Positions 1 to 7,419 of a stretch of 64,000 nt of DNA are shown here, in pieces. Within the stretch, counting starts at the first letter, position 1, and every line of letters starts with the position of its first letter. The translations under genes and the position numbers were made by a program. Location: positions 69,511-133,510 of the forward strand of contig JAZNDW010000011.1 of the NCBI GenBank assembly GCA_045588245.1. The letters run 5' to 3'. The notes under the pieces were generated by a model that did no database searches, was not told where the DNA came from, and saw only the letters and a list, made by a program, of their open reading frames with translations. Source of the DNA: DTU064 sp045588245. Lineage in GTDB: Bacteria > Bacillota > Clostridia > Oscillospirales > CAG-272.

Positions 1-654
1 GTTGTAAACAGCAACAGTGTCAACGGACGTGCCATCAGCATATTCGCCACCTGCCCAGTTTGCCTTACCGATCTTGAGAGTAGGAGTTTCGCCAACGCAG
101 TTTGCAATTGCAAAGCGTCCTTCCTCGTATCCAGCTTCTGTTGTGGGGTCATACTCGCCAAAGAGTGCGCCGTCAACATATACGGTTGTCTTTTCATCAG
201 CAGAGAATACGCAAACAACTTCGTGCCATTCGTCAGCAGCGAACGCGCCGCTAACAGATCCCATACGACCGTTATGGTAGCGTTCTACAACGAGGCTTCC
301 GTTATAAAGAGCGCCGAGGTAAGATTCGGGAGTGCCGCCGTTGAGCCAAGAGCCGTGCTCTTCCTGAGAGGTGATTTCAAACGCCCAGTTAGGAGAGGTA
401 GCAGGGAACTTAACCTTGAATGCAACGGTCACTTCGGTAACACCTGCGAGGTCAATCTCTGCTTCGAGCCAAGACTGTGCGCCGAAAGTAGCAACGCCGT
501 CAGCGATCGTAACGTTGTCTCCGTTCGTTGTAAGACCGTTTTCATCGTCAAACGTGTAGTACGCAATCTGTCCTTCGGGAGCAGCTGCGGATGTAGCGGT
601 AGCGAAGCAAGAAAGCATAATAACTACCATCACAAGAGAGAGAATCTTTTTCAT
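1..654 (-). CDS. Secreted LamG/concanavalin A-like lectin domain protein (3' end cut by window edge)
   Basis: The frame is open from an ATG at 654 down to base 1 (218 codons) with no stop, so the C terminus lies outside the window. The start follows a GGAGG site. Residues 1-24 are a signal peptide (MKKILSLVMVVIMLS, cleavage near SAA). The rest reads like a LamG/laminin_G_3 jelly roll: it opens with IAYYTFDDENGL, has a WHEVVCVFSADEKTTVYVDG strand pair, and closes with KIGKANW...DTVAVYN, the usual LamG ending. Such domains bind glycans or proteins at the cell surface. Signal peptide and promoter are near copies of those of the next gene. Whether it ends in the APQTG anchor of its neighbours cannot be seen. 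Confidence 0.85.
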   Translation of the reverse strand, partial: MKKILSLVMVVIMLSCFATATSAAAPEGQIAYYTFDDENGLTTNGDNVTIADGVATFGAQSWLEAEIDLAGVTEVTVAFKVKFPATSPNWAFEITSQEEHGSWLNGGTPESYLGALYNGSLVVERYHNGRMGSVSGAFAADEWHEVVCVFSADEKTTVYVDGALFGEYDPTTEAGYEEGRFAIANCVGETPTLKIGKANWAGGEYADGTSVDTVAVYN

Positions 655-795
655 GATTTTTCCTCCAAAAAAATTAAAATGTGGCTGGTAACCAAATCAT
701 AATAGTATTTTATCATTTTCCAGCACAATTGTCAACACGTTTTTTACCGTTTAGTCACAGTTTTTTCACATTTCGCACTCTGCATTCCGTATTCA
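583..795 (-). repeat. 5' cassette copy 1 (promoter, leader, signal peptide)
   Basis: This stretch carries upstream DNA, the sigma-A promoter, the leader and the first codons of the gene at 1-654. It matches 1631-1827 almost base for base, and its promoter-proximal part matches 2767-2862. Shared elements include TGTGAC-N-AAAC-S-GT just upstream of the -35 box and the sequence CGTGTTGACAATTGTGCTG. The far end also holds a GAATGCAGAGTGC motif that recurs near 2840. Confidence 0.8.
707..735 (-). promoter_or_regulatory. Sigma-A promoter of the LamG gene
   Basis: On the minus strand TTGACA (735-730), a 17-base spacer and TAAAAT (712-707) form a near-consensus promoter about 50 bases before the start codon. 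Confidence 0.85.
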
Positions 796-801
796 AAAAA
801 A

Positions 802-830
802 CAAAAAAACGCTCCCTATTGGGAGCGTGT
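802..830 (-). terminator. Intrinsic terminator after the gene at 848-1702
   Basis: An 8-bp stem ACGCTCCC/GGGAGCGT (809-816 and 821-828) with a 4-base loop is followed on the minus strand by a run of seven T. Confidence 0.85.
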
Positions 831-847
831 TTATTGCGTTTTAAGAA

Positions 848-1702
848 TTAGTGCTTCTTGGAAACGATGTAAGCGCCGGAGCCGAGAGCTACGATTGCGA
901 GAGCGATCGTTGCGAAACCGGTCTGAGGAGCCTTTTCCTGCATTGTGGAAATAACTACATTGTCAACAGTAACGTTGAGCGGGTAGTCGCCGTAGTGTGT
1001 AGCACCGATTGTAACGAGCATTTCATCGGTGAGGAAGTTAGCGATTTCGGGGTTGTTGGGAAGACCGATGTCTACGCCATCAACGAGGATCTGAATCGTT
1101 GCGCCGGTTTCAGTGGGAAGAACGATGTATTCTACTGCAACTGTAGCTGTAGGAGTTTCGTCAGAAACGAGGTCTTCAGCAACGTCACCGCCCCAAACAA
1201 CATTGTTGCCTGTTGCGCCTTCGCCGAGATCACCGGTGTGAGCCTGGAAGTGCTTACCGTTACCCTTGAGATTGAGGTAGTATGCATCGAAGGAGTGCTC
1301 GAATTCTTCGCCGGAAAGAGCGAGGAACTCAGCGGACTTACCGTCTGCATTGAAGATGGAAGCGATACCCTGGAACCAAGGCTGTCCGCCGATCTTAGTT
1401 GCATCGAGTGTAACGTCCATTGTGACCTTGATACCGTTTGTAGCATCGATAACTTCGTCTACAACAAAGCCTGCGGTACCCATAACGTATGCGCCGTCAA
1501 CAACGCTGGCGGAAACGTCAGCTGCTGCTGCATTGCAAAGAAGGTCGTTGTTCGGCCAGCTTGCTGTGAAGCCCTTGAGGCCGTCTGCGTTGCTGAAATC
1601 AAAGCTTGCTACTTCAACAAATTCCATTTCAGCTGCGGATGTAGCGGTAGCGAAGCAAGAAAGCATAATAACTACCATTACAAGAGAGAGAATCTTTTTC
1701 AT
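848..1702 (-). CDS. Secreted lectin-like protein with C-terminal APQTG-type anchor
   Basis: 284 aa. The start at 1702 (GGAGG seven bases upstream, signal peptide follows) is better than the longer frame to 1777. Residues 1-24 are the same signal peptide as the gene at 1-654. The body looks like an all-beta jelly roll: ASFDFSNADGLKGF near the start, PWFQGIASIFNADG in the middle and LNVTVDNVVIS at the end, as in concanavalin A-like folds. The C terminus reads KAPQTG, then about 18 hydrophobic residues, then SKKH, which resembles a sortase sorting signal with A in place of L. The last 84 bases of the gene are 81/84 identical to those of the gene at 2013-2717. Ligand unknown. Confidence 0.82.
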   Translation of the reverse strand: MKKILSLVMVVIMLSCFATATSAAEMEFVEVASFDFSNADGLKGFTASWPNNDLLCNAAAADVSASVVDGAYVMGTAGFVVDEVIDATNGIKVTMDVTLDATKIGGQPWFQGIASIFNADGKSAEFLALSGEEFEHSFDAYYLNLKGNGKHFQAHTGDLGEGATGNNVVWGGDVAEDLVSDETPTATVAVEYIVLPTETGATIQILVDGVDIGLPNNPEIANFLTDEMLVTIGATHYGDYPLNVTVDNVVISTMQEKAPQTGFATIALAIVALGSGAYIVSKKH

Positions 1703-1827
1703 GATTTTTCCTCCAAAAAAAATAAAAATGTGGCTGTTAACCAAATCATAACGATATTGTAGCATTTTACAGCACAATTGTCAACACGTCTTTTACCGTT
1801 TTGTCACAGTTTTTTAATATTACACAC
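1631..1827 (-). repeat. 5' cassette copy 2 (promoter, leader, signal peptide)
   Basis: Near-identical copy of 583-795: signal peptide codons, a leader with TTTTTGGAGG-like ribosome site, the -10/-35 region and the TGTGACAAAACGGT upstream element. In the signal-peptide part I count a single mismatch in roughly 70 bases. Confidence 0.8.
1756..1784 (-). promoter_or_regulatory. Sigma-A promoter of the gene at 848-1702
   Basis: Minus strand TTGACA (1784-1779), 17-base spacer, TACAAT (1761-1756). The spacer is nearly the same as in copy 1. Confidence 0.85.
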
Positions 1828-1862
1828 CGCACTACAAAATGCAGAATGCAAAATGCAGAACG

Positions 1863-1896
1863 AAGGTAGCTTTTCGCTGCAGCGAAAAGCTACCTT
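1863..1896. repeat. Perfect 34-bp palindrome in a repeat-rich intergenic stretch
   Basis: AAGGTAGCTTTTCGCTG followed by its exact reverse complement. It lies in the 310-base gap between the genes at 848-1702 and 2013-2717, flanked on both sides by short TGCA(G/T)AATGCA-type repeats (about 1838-1860 and 1940-1966). No T run follows, so it is not an obvious terminator. It may be a small mobile or REP-like unit. The rest of the gap holds the promoter of one gene and the terminator of the next. Confidence 0.75.
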
Positions 1897-1973
1897 ATAA
1901 AATCCAAAAATTACACCGCAATTTTTGTTCCGGAATTCTTAATTCTGCATTCTGTACTATGCATTCAAAAACG

Positions 1974-2001
1974 AAAAAAGCTCCAGATTGGGAGCTTTTT
2001 T
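1974..2001 (-). terminator. Intrinsic terminator after the gene at 2013-2717
   Basis: AAAAAAGCTCC (1974-1984) pairs with GGAGCTTTTTT (1991-2001). A-tract and T-tract are symmetric, so it could also work on the plus strand. Confidence 0.8.
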
Positions 2002-2012
2002 GTTTTTATCGC

Positions 2013-2717
2013 TTAGTGCTTCTTGGAAACGATGTAAGCGCCGGAGCCGATAGCTACGATTGCAAGAGCGATCGTTGCAAAACCGGTCTGAGGAGCGTCG
2101 CCTTCGTTGCCGCCTTCGGGAGCGTTAACGCCGTCGTGCTCGTCAACAACGGTGATAGTCATTTCTGTACCTGTATCACCGGTGAAGAATACATAGCAGC
2201 CTGCGCTGAGGTCTTCAGCGTTCATTTCCCAACCGCTTACGACTTCAGTGCCATCAGCAGCAAGAATAGCGTACTCATAAACAACTTTGTTGCCTTCTCT
2301 GGTAATTGTGATATCATAGTCAGCGCCTGCCCAGAAAGCTGCATAATCTGTGATTCCCAGGTCATTAATATTGTCGCCGGTATGAGCGCAGTTGCCCTTA
2401 TCATATTCCGTAGCCCAGCCGTGCGGGTCAGTACGAAGAACTGCATACTCTACATAACCTTCAGCGGTATGAGGAGCCTCAACGCCATCAGTAAGGCAGT
2501 TGATGAATACAGCGTTAACGCTGTTCCAAACGTTTGTGCCGCCTGCTACGAGATCAATGTCGAACTTAAGTGTAGCGCCGTCTGCGATTTCATGCGATGC
2601 AGACCAATCATCCCACCAGCCCGGATTGATAACTGTTTCGGACTCAGCAGCGAATGCAGAGATTGCCATTACAGCGAGCATAGCTACTGCGATAGCAACA
2701 ACAAGAATCTTTTTCAT
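2013..2717 (-). CDS. Secreted beta-sandwich protein with C-terminal APQTG-type anchor
   Basis: 234 aa. The start at 2717 has GGAGG eight bases upstream and is followed by a signal peptide (MKKILVVAIAVAMLAVMAIS, cut near AFAA). The body begins NPGWWDDWSASHEIADG and contains NVWNSVNAVFIN and GADYDITITREGNKVVYEY strands, which looks like a carbohydrate-binding jelly roll, but I cannot name the family. An acidic linker leads to DAPQTGFATIALAIVAIGS and a SKKH tail, the same anchor as its neighbour at 848-1702. Probably exported and held at the cell surface; ligand unknown. Confidence 0.8.
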   Translation of the reverse strand: MKKILVVAIAVAMLAVMAISAFAAESETVINPGWWDDWSASHEIADGATLKFDIDLVAGGTNVWNSVNAVFINCLTDGVEAPHTAEGYVEYAVLRTDPHGWATEYDKGNCAHTGDNINDLGITDYAAFWAGADYDITITREGNKVVYEYAILAADGTEVVSGWEMNAEDLSAGCYVFFTGDTGTEMTITVVDEHDGVNAPEGGNEGDAPQTGFATIALAIVAIGSGAYIVSKKH

Positions 2718-2862
2718 GAAAAATTCCTCCAAAAATTTTTTTGCGATATTTTCATATCATATTTCAAGTATAACGCATGAAAACTACAATGTCAACACAT
2801 TTTCAACGGTTTCGTCACGTTTTTTTCACATTTTGCACTCTGCATTCTGCACTCTTCATCCT
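2700..2862 (-). repeat. 5' cassette copy 3, running into the histidine kinase gene
   Basis: The region upstream of the gene at 2013-2717 has the same order of elements as copies 1 and 2: GAATGCAGAGTGC, AATGTGAAAAAA, CGTGACGAAACCGT, then TGTTGACA. Bases 2815-2862 of this copy are also the last codons of the histidine kinase. Confidence 0.65.
2767..2795 (-). promoter_or_regulatory. Sigma-A promoter of the gene at 2013-2717
   Basis: Minus strand TTGACA (2795-2790), 17-base spacer, TATACT (2772-2767). Confidence 0.85.
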
Positions 2863-4746
2863 CACCGTTACCCGAAACAGATCCGCATCTGATGTAACCG
2901 TCAAAGTTCCTCCCTGAAGCTCGACAAAGCTCTTTGCGATCGACAGCCCGAGCCCCGAGCCCTCCGTATGACGTGATTCGTCACCGCGCACGAATCTCTC
3001 CGTCAACTCATCCGCGCCACGCATCAACGGTTCACGCGATATGTTGGACAACGTCACCGTTGCCACACCGTCCGCCTCTGCGAGTGTAAAATAAACTCTC
3101 GAGCCGGGCAGCGAATACTTCACGACGTTACTCATAAGATTATCAAACACACGCCACATCAGCTTGCCGTCCGCCATGATCGTGACGGGATGCTCGGGCA
3201 CGTTGACAATGAGGTGCAGTCCCGCCGCCGTCAATTTTTCTTCATACTCTCCCGCCGCTTGTCCGACGAGGATTCCGAGCTCACACGGCTTTGCATCGAC
3301 TGTGACAACGCCGGACGATGCCTTTGATGCCGTGACGAGGTCCTCGGTCAGCTTTTTCAGTTTCGCCGCCTGTCTGTCGAGAACTTCAATATATCCTTTT
3401 GCGTCCTCGTTTTCAATGTCGCATTTTTTTAGCAGATCAACGTAGCTTATGATCGATGTGATCGGCGTTTTGATGTCGTGCGACACGTTTGTGATAAGCT
3501 CCGTTTTGAATCTTTCGCCACGCATTCGCTCCTCGACCGCAAGTGCCATTCCGTCACCGATGCTGTTGAGATTTTCCGCGTGCTCTCGGAAATCAAACAG
3601 CAGATATTGCGTGTCTATTTTATAATCAAGGTCGCCCTTCGATATGCGCTGCGCCCCCGTCTTAAGACGGGTCATGTTCCATCCCGCATAGCACGCACCG
3701 GTGATAACGACCGCCCAGAAGATAAAGAACATTACCGCACCGATGTCGTCATGGGACGAAATGATCCCCGCAATAACGAAACTTACGGCAAACATCCCCG
3801 TGAACGTCAAGAGCGTGCGCCAGAAGAACGGTATCGTACGGATCACACGCACCGCGAGCTTCGCTGCCTTGACAGCAAAGCGCCACATATATCCGAGAAG
3901 CCTTTGCATGAGCTTCAACAGACGCGTAATAACATTATTACTAATGAAGGTTTTCGTCATGATACGAACCTTTGCCGTCATCGACAAGAGCGTTATGATG
4001 ATCGAATCGACGAACGCATAAACGCAAATCAAAGTCGCCACGAAGACGTCGCCTATGTCGCAGTTGTATTCGTATATCATAATTTCGGCAATCACAGCAA
4101 AAAACGCGGCGACAGCTATAATATCGAGCGGTACCTTGTCAAACATCGTCATAACGTAGCCCTCGCTCTCGCGGCGCTTGCCCGCCGCCGAAAGCGCAAA
4201 CAGCCAACACAAAAACGACAACAGCGCCGACACAGCACAGATAACGATAATCCAGTATCTTATACTGTGAAGCACGGGGATCCATTCTTCGGCGACGACA
4301 AACGGATCGACATATTTTTTGCTCGCATGGACGTAAAACGTCACCGAATACTCGCCGTCGTTACTGTCAAGCACGGGTATCCTCTTTATGTTTTCGCTTT
4401 GCGGAGCATGTCCCGCATAGCTTTTATATACCGCTACGCCGTCTCGTCTTAACTCAAAGTCAAGATTCTTCTCATATATCACCGCCATCATATTCTGCTT
4501 CGCCTCGGCCTGCGACGTATCCCCGAAAACGTAACCAGTTCGATACGCATCCGCAATACGGTAAGCGTAGCCGTAGAGTATCCCGTCAATATATGATTCT
4601 TTTGCTTCGTCAAGCTCATATGAATAGAGCTCCAGCTCGTATATGAGCGCGATACCGAAACCGGACACGGCGGCTAAGAAGAGCGTCAGCGCGGCGAGCA
4701 GCACCGCCGTGATGCGAGCGCCTTTACTGCATTCCAGTTTTTTCAT
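2815..4746 (-). CDS. Multi-membrane-segment sensor histidine kinase
   Basis: 643 aa; the start at 4746 has AAAGGAAA upstream, and an earlier ATG at 4788 would overlap the regulator gene and lacks a good site. Membrane segments lie near residues 11-36, 162-186, 206-226, 235-257, 312-330 and 335-355, with an outside loop at 37-160. The kinase core follows: H-box NVSHDIKTP (His423), N-box DNLMSN near 536, and GSGLGLSIAKS near 597. The usual DxGxGI G1 box is replaced by SNISREPL, so ATP binding may be atypical. It pairs with the regulator just upstream (41-base gap). The last 14 residues (MKSAECRVQNVKKT) are encoded by the repeated upstream cassette and are probably a recent tail. Signal unknown. 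Confidence 0.9.
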   Translation of the reverse strand: MKKLECSKGARITAVLLAALTLFLAAVSGFGIALIYELELYSYELDEAKESYIDGILYGYAYRIADAYRTGYVFGDTSQAEAKQNMMAVIYEKNLDFELRRDGVAVYKSYAGHAPQSENIKRIPVLDSNDGEYSVTFYVHASKKYVDPFVVAEEWIPVLHSIRYWIIVICAVSALLSFLCWLFALSAAGKRRESEGYVMTMFDKVPLDIIAVAAFFAVIAEIMIYEYNCDIGDVFVATLICVYAFVDSIIITLLSMTAKVRIMTKTFISNNVITRLLKLMQRLLGYMWRFAVKAAKLAVRVIRTIPFFWRTLLTFTGMFAVSFVIAGIISSHDDIGAVMFFIFWAVVITGACYAGWNMTRLKTGAQRISKGDLDYKIDTQYLLFDFREHAENLNSIGDGMALAVEERMRGERFKTELITNVSHDIKTPITSIISYVDLLKKCDIENEDAKGYIEVLDRQAAKLKKLTEDLVTASKASSGVVTVDAKPCELGILVGQAAGEYEEKLTAAGLHLIVNVPEHPVTIMADGKLMWRVFDNLMSNVVKYSLPGSRVYFTLAEADGVATVTLSNISREPLMRGADELTERFVRGDESRHTEGSGLGLSIAKSFVELQGGTLTVTSDADLFRVTVRMKSAECRVQNVKKT

Positions 4747-4787
4747 AATTGCGTTTTTCCTTTCATTTATTAGAATATGGACCGGCA

Positions 4788-5492
4788 TCAGATGTCCACG
4801 ACGCTCGACAGCTTATAGCCCTGCCCCCATACGACGCGGAAATAGCGCGGCTCGGACGGATCGTATTCGATCTTCTCGCGCAAGTGACGTATGTGAACGG
4901 CGATCGTCCCCTCGCCGCCCATATATCCGCCGCCCCAAACGGAATTGTATATCCGCTTCGGCGTCAGCAGCTCGTCCGGATGCGTCAGAAACAGCTTCAG
5001 TATCTCGTATTCGGTCGGCGTAAGATTAACGCCTTCGCCGTCACGGGTAACTGTGTGAGATTTATCGTCCATTACGATCCCGGCGACACTGTATATCTTA
5101 TCATCGGGCTTGGTGACGTTTCCGCCGAGCTCTATATACCGCCGCAGATTGGCGCGCACGCGCGCCGTCACAACGGCGGGATTGAACGGCTTCGTTATGT
5201 AATCGTCCGCACCGAGATTCAACCCGACTATCTTGTCCGTTTCTTCGCTTTTCGCCGTGAGAAGCAGAATGGGCACGTTTGAAAACTCACGCAAGCGCTT
5301 CATTGTGTGCAGTCCGTCCACAACGGGCATCATTATGTCCAGCAAAACGAGATGTATGTCCTCGCTTTTCACAATGCGGAGAGCTTCTTCTCCGTTGTAG
5401 GCTTTATAAACCGAGCACCCCTCTGCCGCCAAATATATTTCGAGCGCCGCGACAATGTCATATTCATCGTCACAAACAAGAATGTTATACAT
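4788..5492 (-). CDS. OmpR/PhoB-family response regulator
   Basis: 234 aa. The start at 5492 follows GCGGAGGAA; the longer frame to 5534 has no better site. Receiver domain residues 1-115 has CDDE, phospho-acceptor Asp52 in LLDIMMP, Thr79 and Lys101 (TKPF). Residues about 130-234 form a winged helix (LTPTEYEILKLFLTHPDELLT, then a GGYMGGEGTIAVHIRHLR recognition region). It is the partner of the kinase downstream. Its promoter carries TTTAAGA direct repeats 11 bp apart, the spacing used by dimers of this family, so autoregulation is likely. It is divergent from a solute-binding lipoprotein gene, a possible target. Confidence 0.93.
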   Translation of the reverse strand: MYNILVCDDEYDIVAALEIYLAAEGCSVYKAYNGEEALRIVKSEDIHLVLLDIMMPVVDGLHTMKRLREFSNVPILLLTAKSEETDKIVGLNLGADDYITKPFNPAVVTARVRANLRRYIELGGNVTKPDDKIYSVAGIVMDDKSHTVTRDGEGVNLTPTEYEILKLFLTHPDELLTPKRIYNSVWGGGYMGGEGTIAVHIRHLREKIEYDPSEPRYFRVVWGQGYKLSSVVDI

Positions 5493-5522
5493 AAAGTTCC
5501 TCCGCAATCGTTTCATACCCGA

Positions 5523-5583
5523 ATTGTACCACAAAAAAGTTTAAGAAAAAACAGTATATCCCTTTAAGATTTGTTTAAGATTT
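5523..5583 (-). promoter_or_regulatory. Response-regulator promoter region with TTTAAGA direct repeats
   Basis: TTTAAGA occurs on the plus strand at 5540, 5563 and 5574. The last two are 11 bp apart and the first is 23 bp from the second, about two helical turns. On the minus strand a TATACT -10 (5558-5553) puts the repeat at 5574-5580 over the -35 position, as at promoters activated by OmpR-type regulators. A second candidate, extended -10 TGGTACAAT, lies at 5531-5523. Confidence 0.6.
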
Positions 5584-5640
5584 ACCGTCTTTGCCTTTTT
5601 TACCGCATTTTTAGCAAAACAGCACAAATTTCATGCCGCT

Positions 5641-5671
5641 TTTCCACGCTATTCACACTCTGTTCACACTC
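5641..5671. promoter_or_regulatory. Tandem TTCACACTC direct repeats upstream of the solute-binding lipoprotein
   Basis: TTCACACTC is present at 5652-5660 and again at 5663-5671, 11 bp apart, with a weaker third copy (TTTCCACGCTA) one period earlier at 5641. The 11-bp period matches dimer sites of OmpR-family regulators. It lies between the divergent response regulator and lipoprotein genes. Confidence 0.5.
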
Positions 5672-5744
5672 AGTCAACCATACGTACACAAATATGCGCT
5701 AAAATTTACTCGCATAATTATCATGTAAATACTTGGAGGTATTT

Positions 5745-7196
5745 ATGAAAAAATTTTTAAGCTTACTGCTCGTACTTCTCATGATTGCAGTACCGCTTGC
5801 AGCATGCACGGATTCTCCCGATGACGGCGAGGGTACGGGCGACGCAGCCGGCACAGGCAACACGGAAACCGAAGCAGACTCCGGCGCTCTTGACAAGCTC
5901 GAGATTCCGGATTCCGACTTTGAGGAACTTGAATTCATCGTCCTCACTCCCGAAGTAGTTACTTATAACTACACAATGACTGACTTTGACGAGCCCTCCG
6001 ACGACATGTATGAGAACGCACTTTACGAGCGTAACCTCGCTGTTGAAGAACTCCTCAACGTTAAGATCACCGAAGTTACCGGCGGTATCGGTTCTGACGT
6101 TTACAACCTCTTCAAGACGTCTGTAGAAGCGAACACGGGTGACTACGACGTCTGCTTCAACCAGATGGAATACTCCTGCACCGCAACAGGCGCAGGCCTC
6201 TGCTATGACATTGACAGCTTCGAATATATCGATCTTGACAAGTCCTGGTGGAACGATGACTGTACAGAACAGCTCGCTCTCGGCGGCATGCACTACATGC
6301 TCGCAGGCGATATCGCTCTTTCCGATAAGGAATGCATCTGGGCTGTATACTTCATCAAGGAACTCATCGAATCCAACAACCTCGAAGATCCTTACACCCT
6401 CGTAAAGAACAACCAGTGGACATGGGATAAGATGCACGAAATGGCTAAGACAGCTACATATGATGAAAACGGAAGCGGCTCTCTCGACTCCGGTGACATC
6501 TACGGTTTCGTAACTCACAGCGAAAACTTCGCTGCAAGCTGGGAAGCTGCCGGTCTTACTCTTGCATCCCTTGATAAAGATGGAATGCCCCAGGTTAACT
6601 GGAACTCCGAACAGTTCGTTAACGTATTCGCTGACATCGTTGAACTCATGAACGATACAGAAAACGTTAACTGGACATCCACAGCTACAGTTTCCGACGC
6701 TGTTGCTCACATCACAACTTGCCTTAAGGAAGGTAAGACTCTCTTCGGAACGGAAGTTATCGCATTCGTACGTGACTACCGTGAAAACGAAAAAGACTTC
6801 GGTATTCTTCCTTACCCCAAGTACAACTCCGACGTTGAAGATTACAACTCCTACATCGCAGTTAACTCCTGCGTTATGACGATCGGTAACAACTGCCCCG
6901 ACACATACACAACTTCCATCATCGTTGAAGCTCTCGCAGCTAAGGGCGCAGCTATCCTTACACCCGCTTACTACGAAGGTCAGCTCAAGTCCCGTTACTC
7001 CCGCGATGAAGAGTCCGGCGAAATGCTCGACATCATCTTCCAGCATCGTTGCTACGACCTCGGCGTATTCTTCAACTGGGGCGGCGCATTCGGTTCTCTC
7101 AAGAGCGTAACAGCTAACCCCGCTACTCTCTACGCACAGGTACAGAAGCAGATCGGCAAGCAGATTGAAAAGGCATTCGAAAAACTCGGTCTTTAA
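5745..7196 (+). CDS. Extracellular solute-binding lipoprotein (family 1-like, orphan)
   Basis: 483 aa. GGAGG at 5735-5739 fixes the start at 5745; a TTG four codons earlier is unlikely. Residues 1-20 are a signal peptide with lipobox LAAC (Cys21), then an acidic Thr/Gly linker and a periplasmic-binding-protein type 2 fold. Family marks are DYDVCFNQM, YIDLDKSWWND, LAGDIALSDKE, WTWDKMHEM, FGILPYPKY and MLDIIFQHRCYDLGVFF. Clostridia carry many such binding proteins, usually for sugars. No permease or ATPase gene is nearby, so it may deliver to a shared transporter or act in sensing. It is a close paralogue of 9858-11300 and of the outer domain at 7980-9671. Codon choice is strongly biased, which suggests high expression. 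Confidence 0.88.
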   Translation: MKKFLSLLLVLLMIAVPLAACTDSPDDGEGTGDAAGTGNTETEADSGALDKLEIPDSDFEELEFIVLTPEVVTYNYTMTDFDEPSDDMYENALYERNLAVEELLNVKITEVTGGIGSDVYNLFKTSVEANTGDYDVCFNQMEYSCTATGAGLCYDIDSFEYIDLDKSWWNDDCTEQLALGGMHYMLAGDIALSDKECIWAVYFIKELIESNNLEDPYTLVKNNQWTWDKMHEMAKTATYDENGSGSLDSGDIYGFVTHSENFAASWEAAGLTLASLDKDGMPQVNWNSEQFVNVFADIVELMNDTENVNWTSTATVSDAVAHITTCLKEGKTLFGTEVIAFVRDYRENEKDFGILPYPKYNSDVEDYNSYIAVNSCVMTIGNNCPDTYTTSIIVEALAAKGAAILTPAYYEGQLKSRYSRDEESGEMLDIIFQHRCYDLGVFFNWGGAFGSLKSVTANPATLYAQVQKQIGKQIEKAFEKLGL

Positions 7197-7215
7197 TTTC
7201 TGACTTATTATCAAT

Positions 7216-7249
7216 AAAAACGGCAGATGCGAGTCTGCCGTTTTTTATT
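7216..7249 (+). terminator. Intrinsic terminator after the first solute-binding lipoprotein
   Basis: CGGCAGA (7221-7227) pairs with TCTGCCG (7234-7240), followed by six T. Confidence 0.88.
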
Positions 7250-7366
7250 GTCAGCGTACAAATATATAAAGCTGAAGACAATCTCAGACTAATATCGCGC
7301 CGTTTGCTTACAAAAACGCAAAAAAACAAAAAATTATAAATAATGACGTAAGAATTCCGAAAAAAA

Positions 7367-7387
7367 TTCTACTATATAAATGTAGAA
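7367..7387 (+). promoter_or_regulatory. Inverted repeat in the sigma factor promoter region
   Basis: TTCTAC and GTAGAA form a 6-bp inverted repeat nine bases apart, 33 bases before the sigma gene. The right part, ATATAAATGTAGAA, resembles ATATAAAGTAGAA at 9816-9828 before the third solute-binding gene. It could be an operator or part of a promoter read by the encoded sigma factor; function unproven. The gap 7250-7366 is AT rich and otherwise shows nothing clear. Confidence 0.4.
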
Positions 7388-7419
7388 AAAAATATGACCA
7401 CCGAAAGGAAGACACAAAC

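Noticed and set aside
223..702. Open frame of 159 codons on the plus strand
   Set aside because: Antisense to the LamG gene, no ribosome site, composition of a shadow frame.
5763..7214. 483-codon minus-strand frame opposite the first solute-binding lipoprotein
   Set aside because: Long antisense frames here come from biased codon use in the real gene; Cys/Val-rich translation with no domain.
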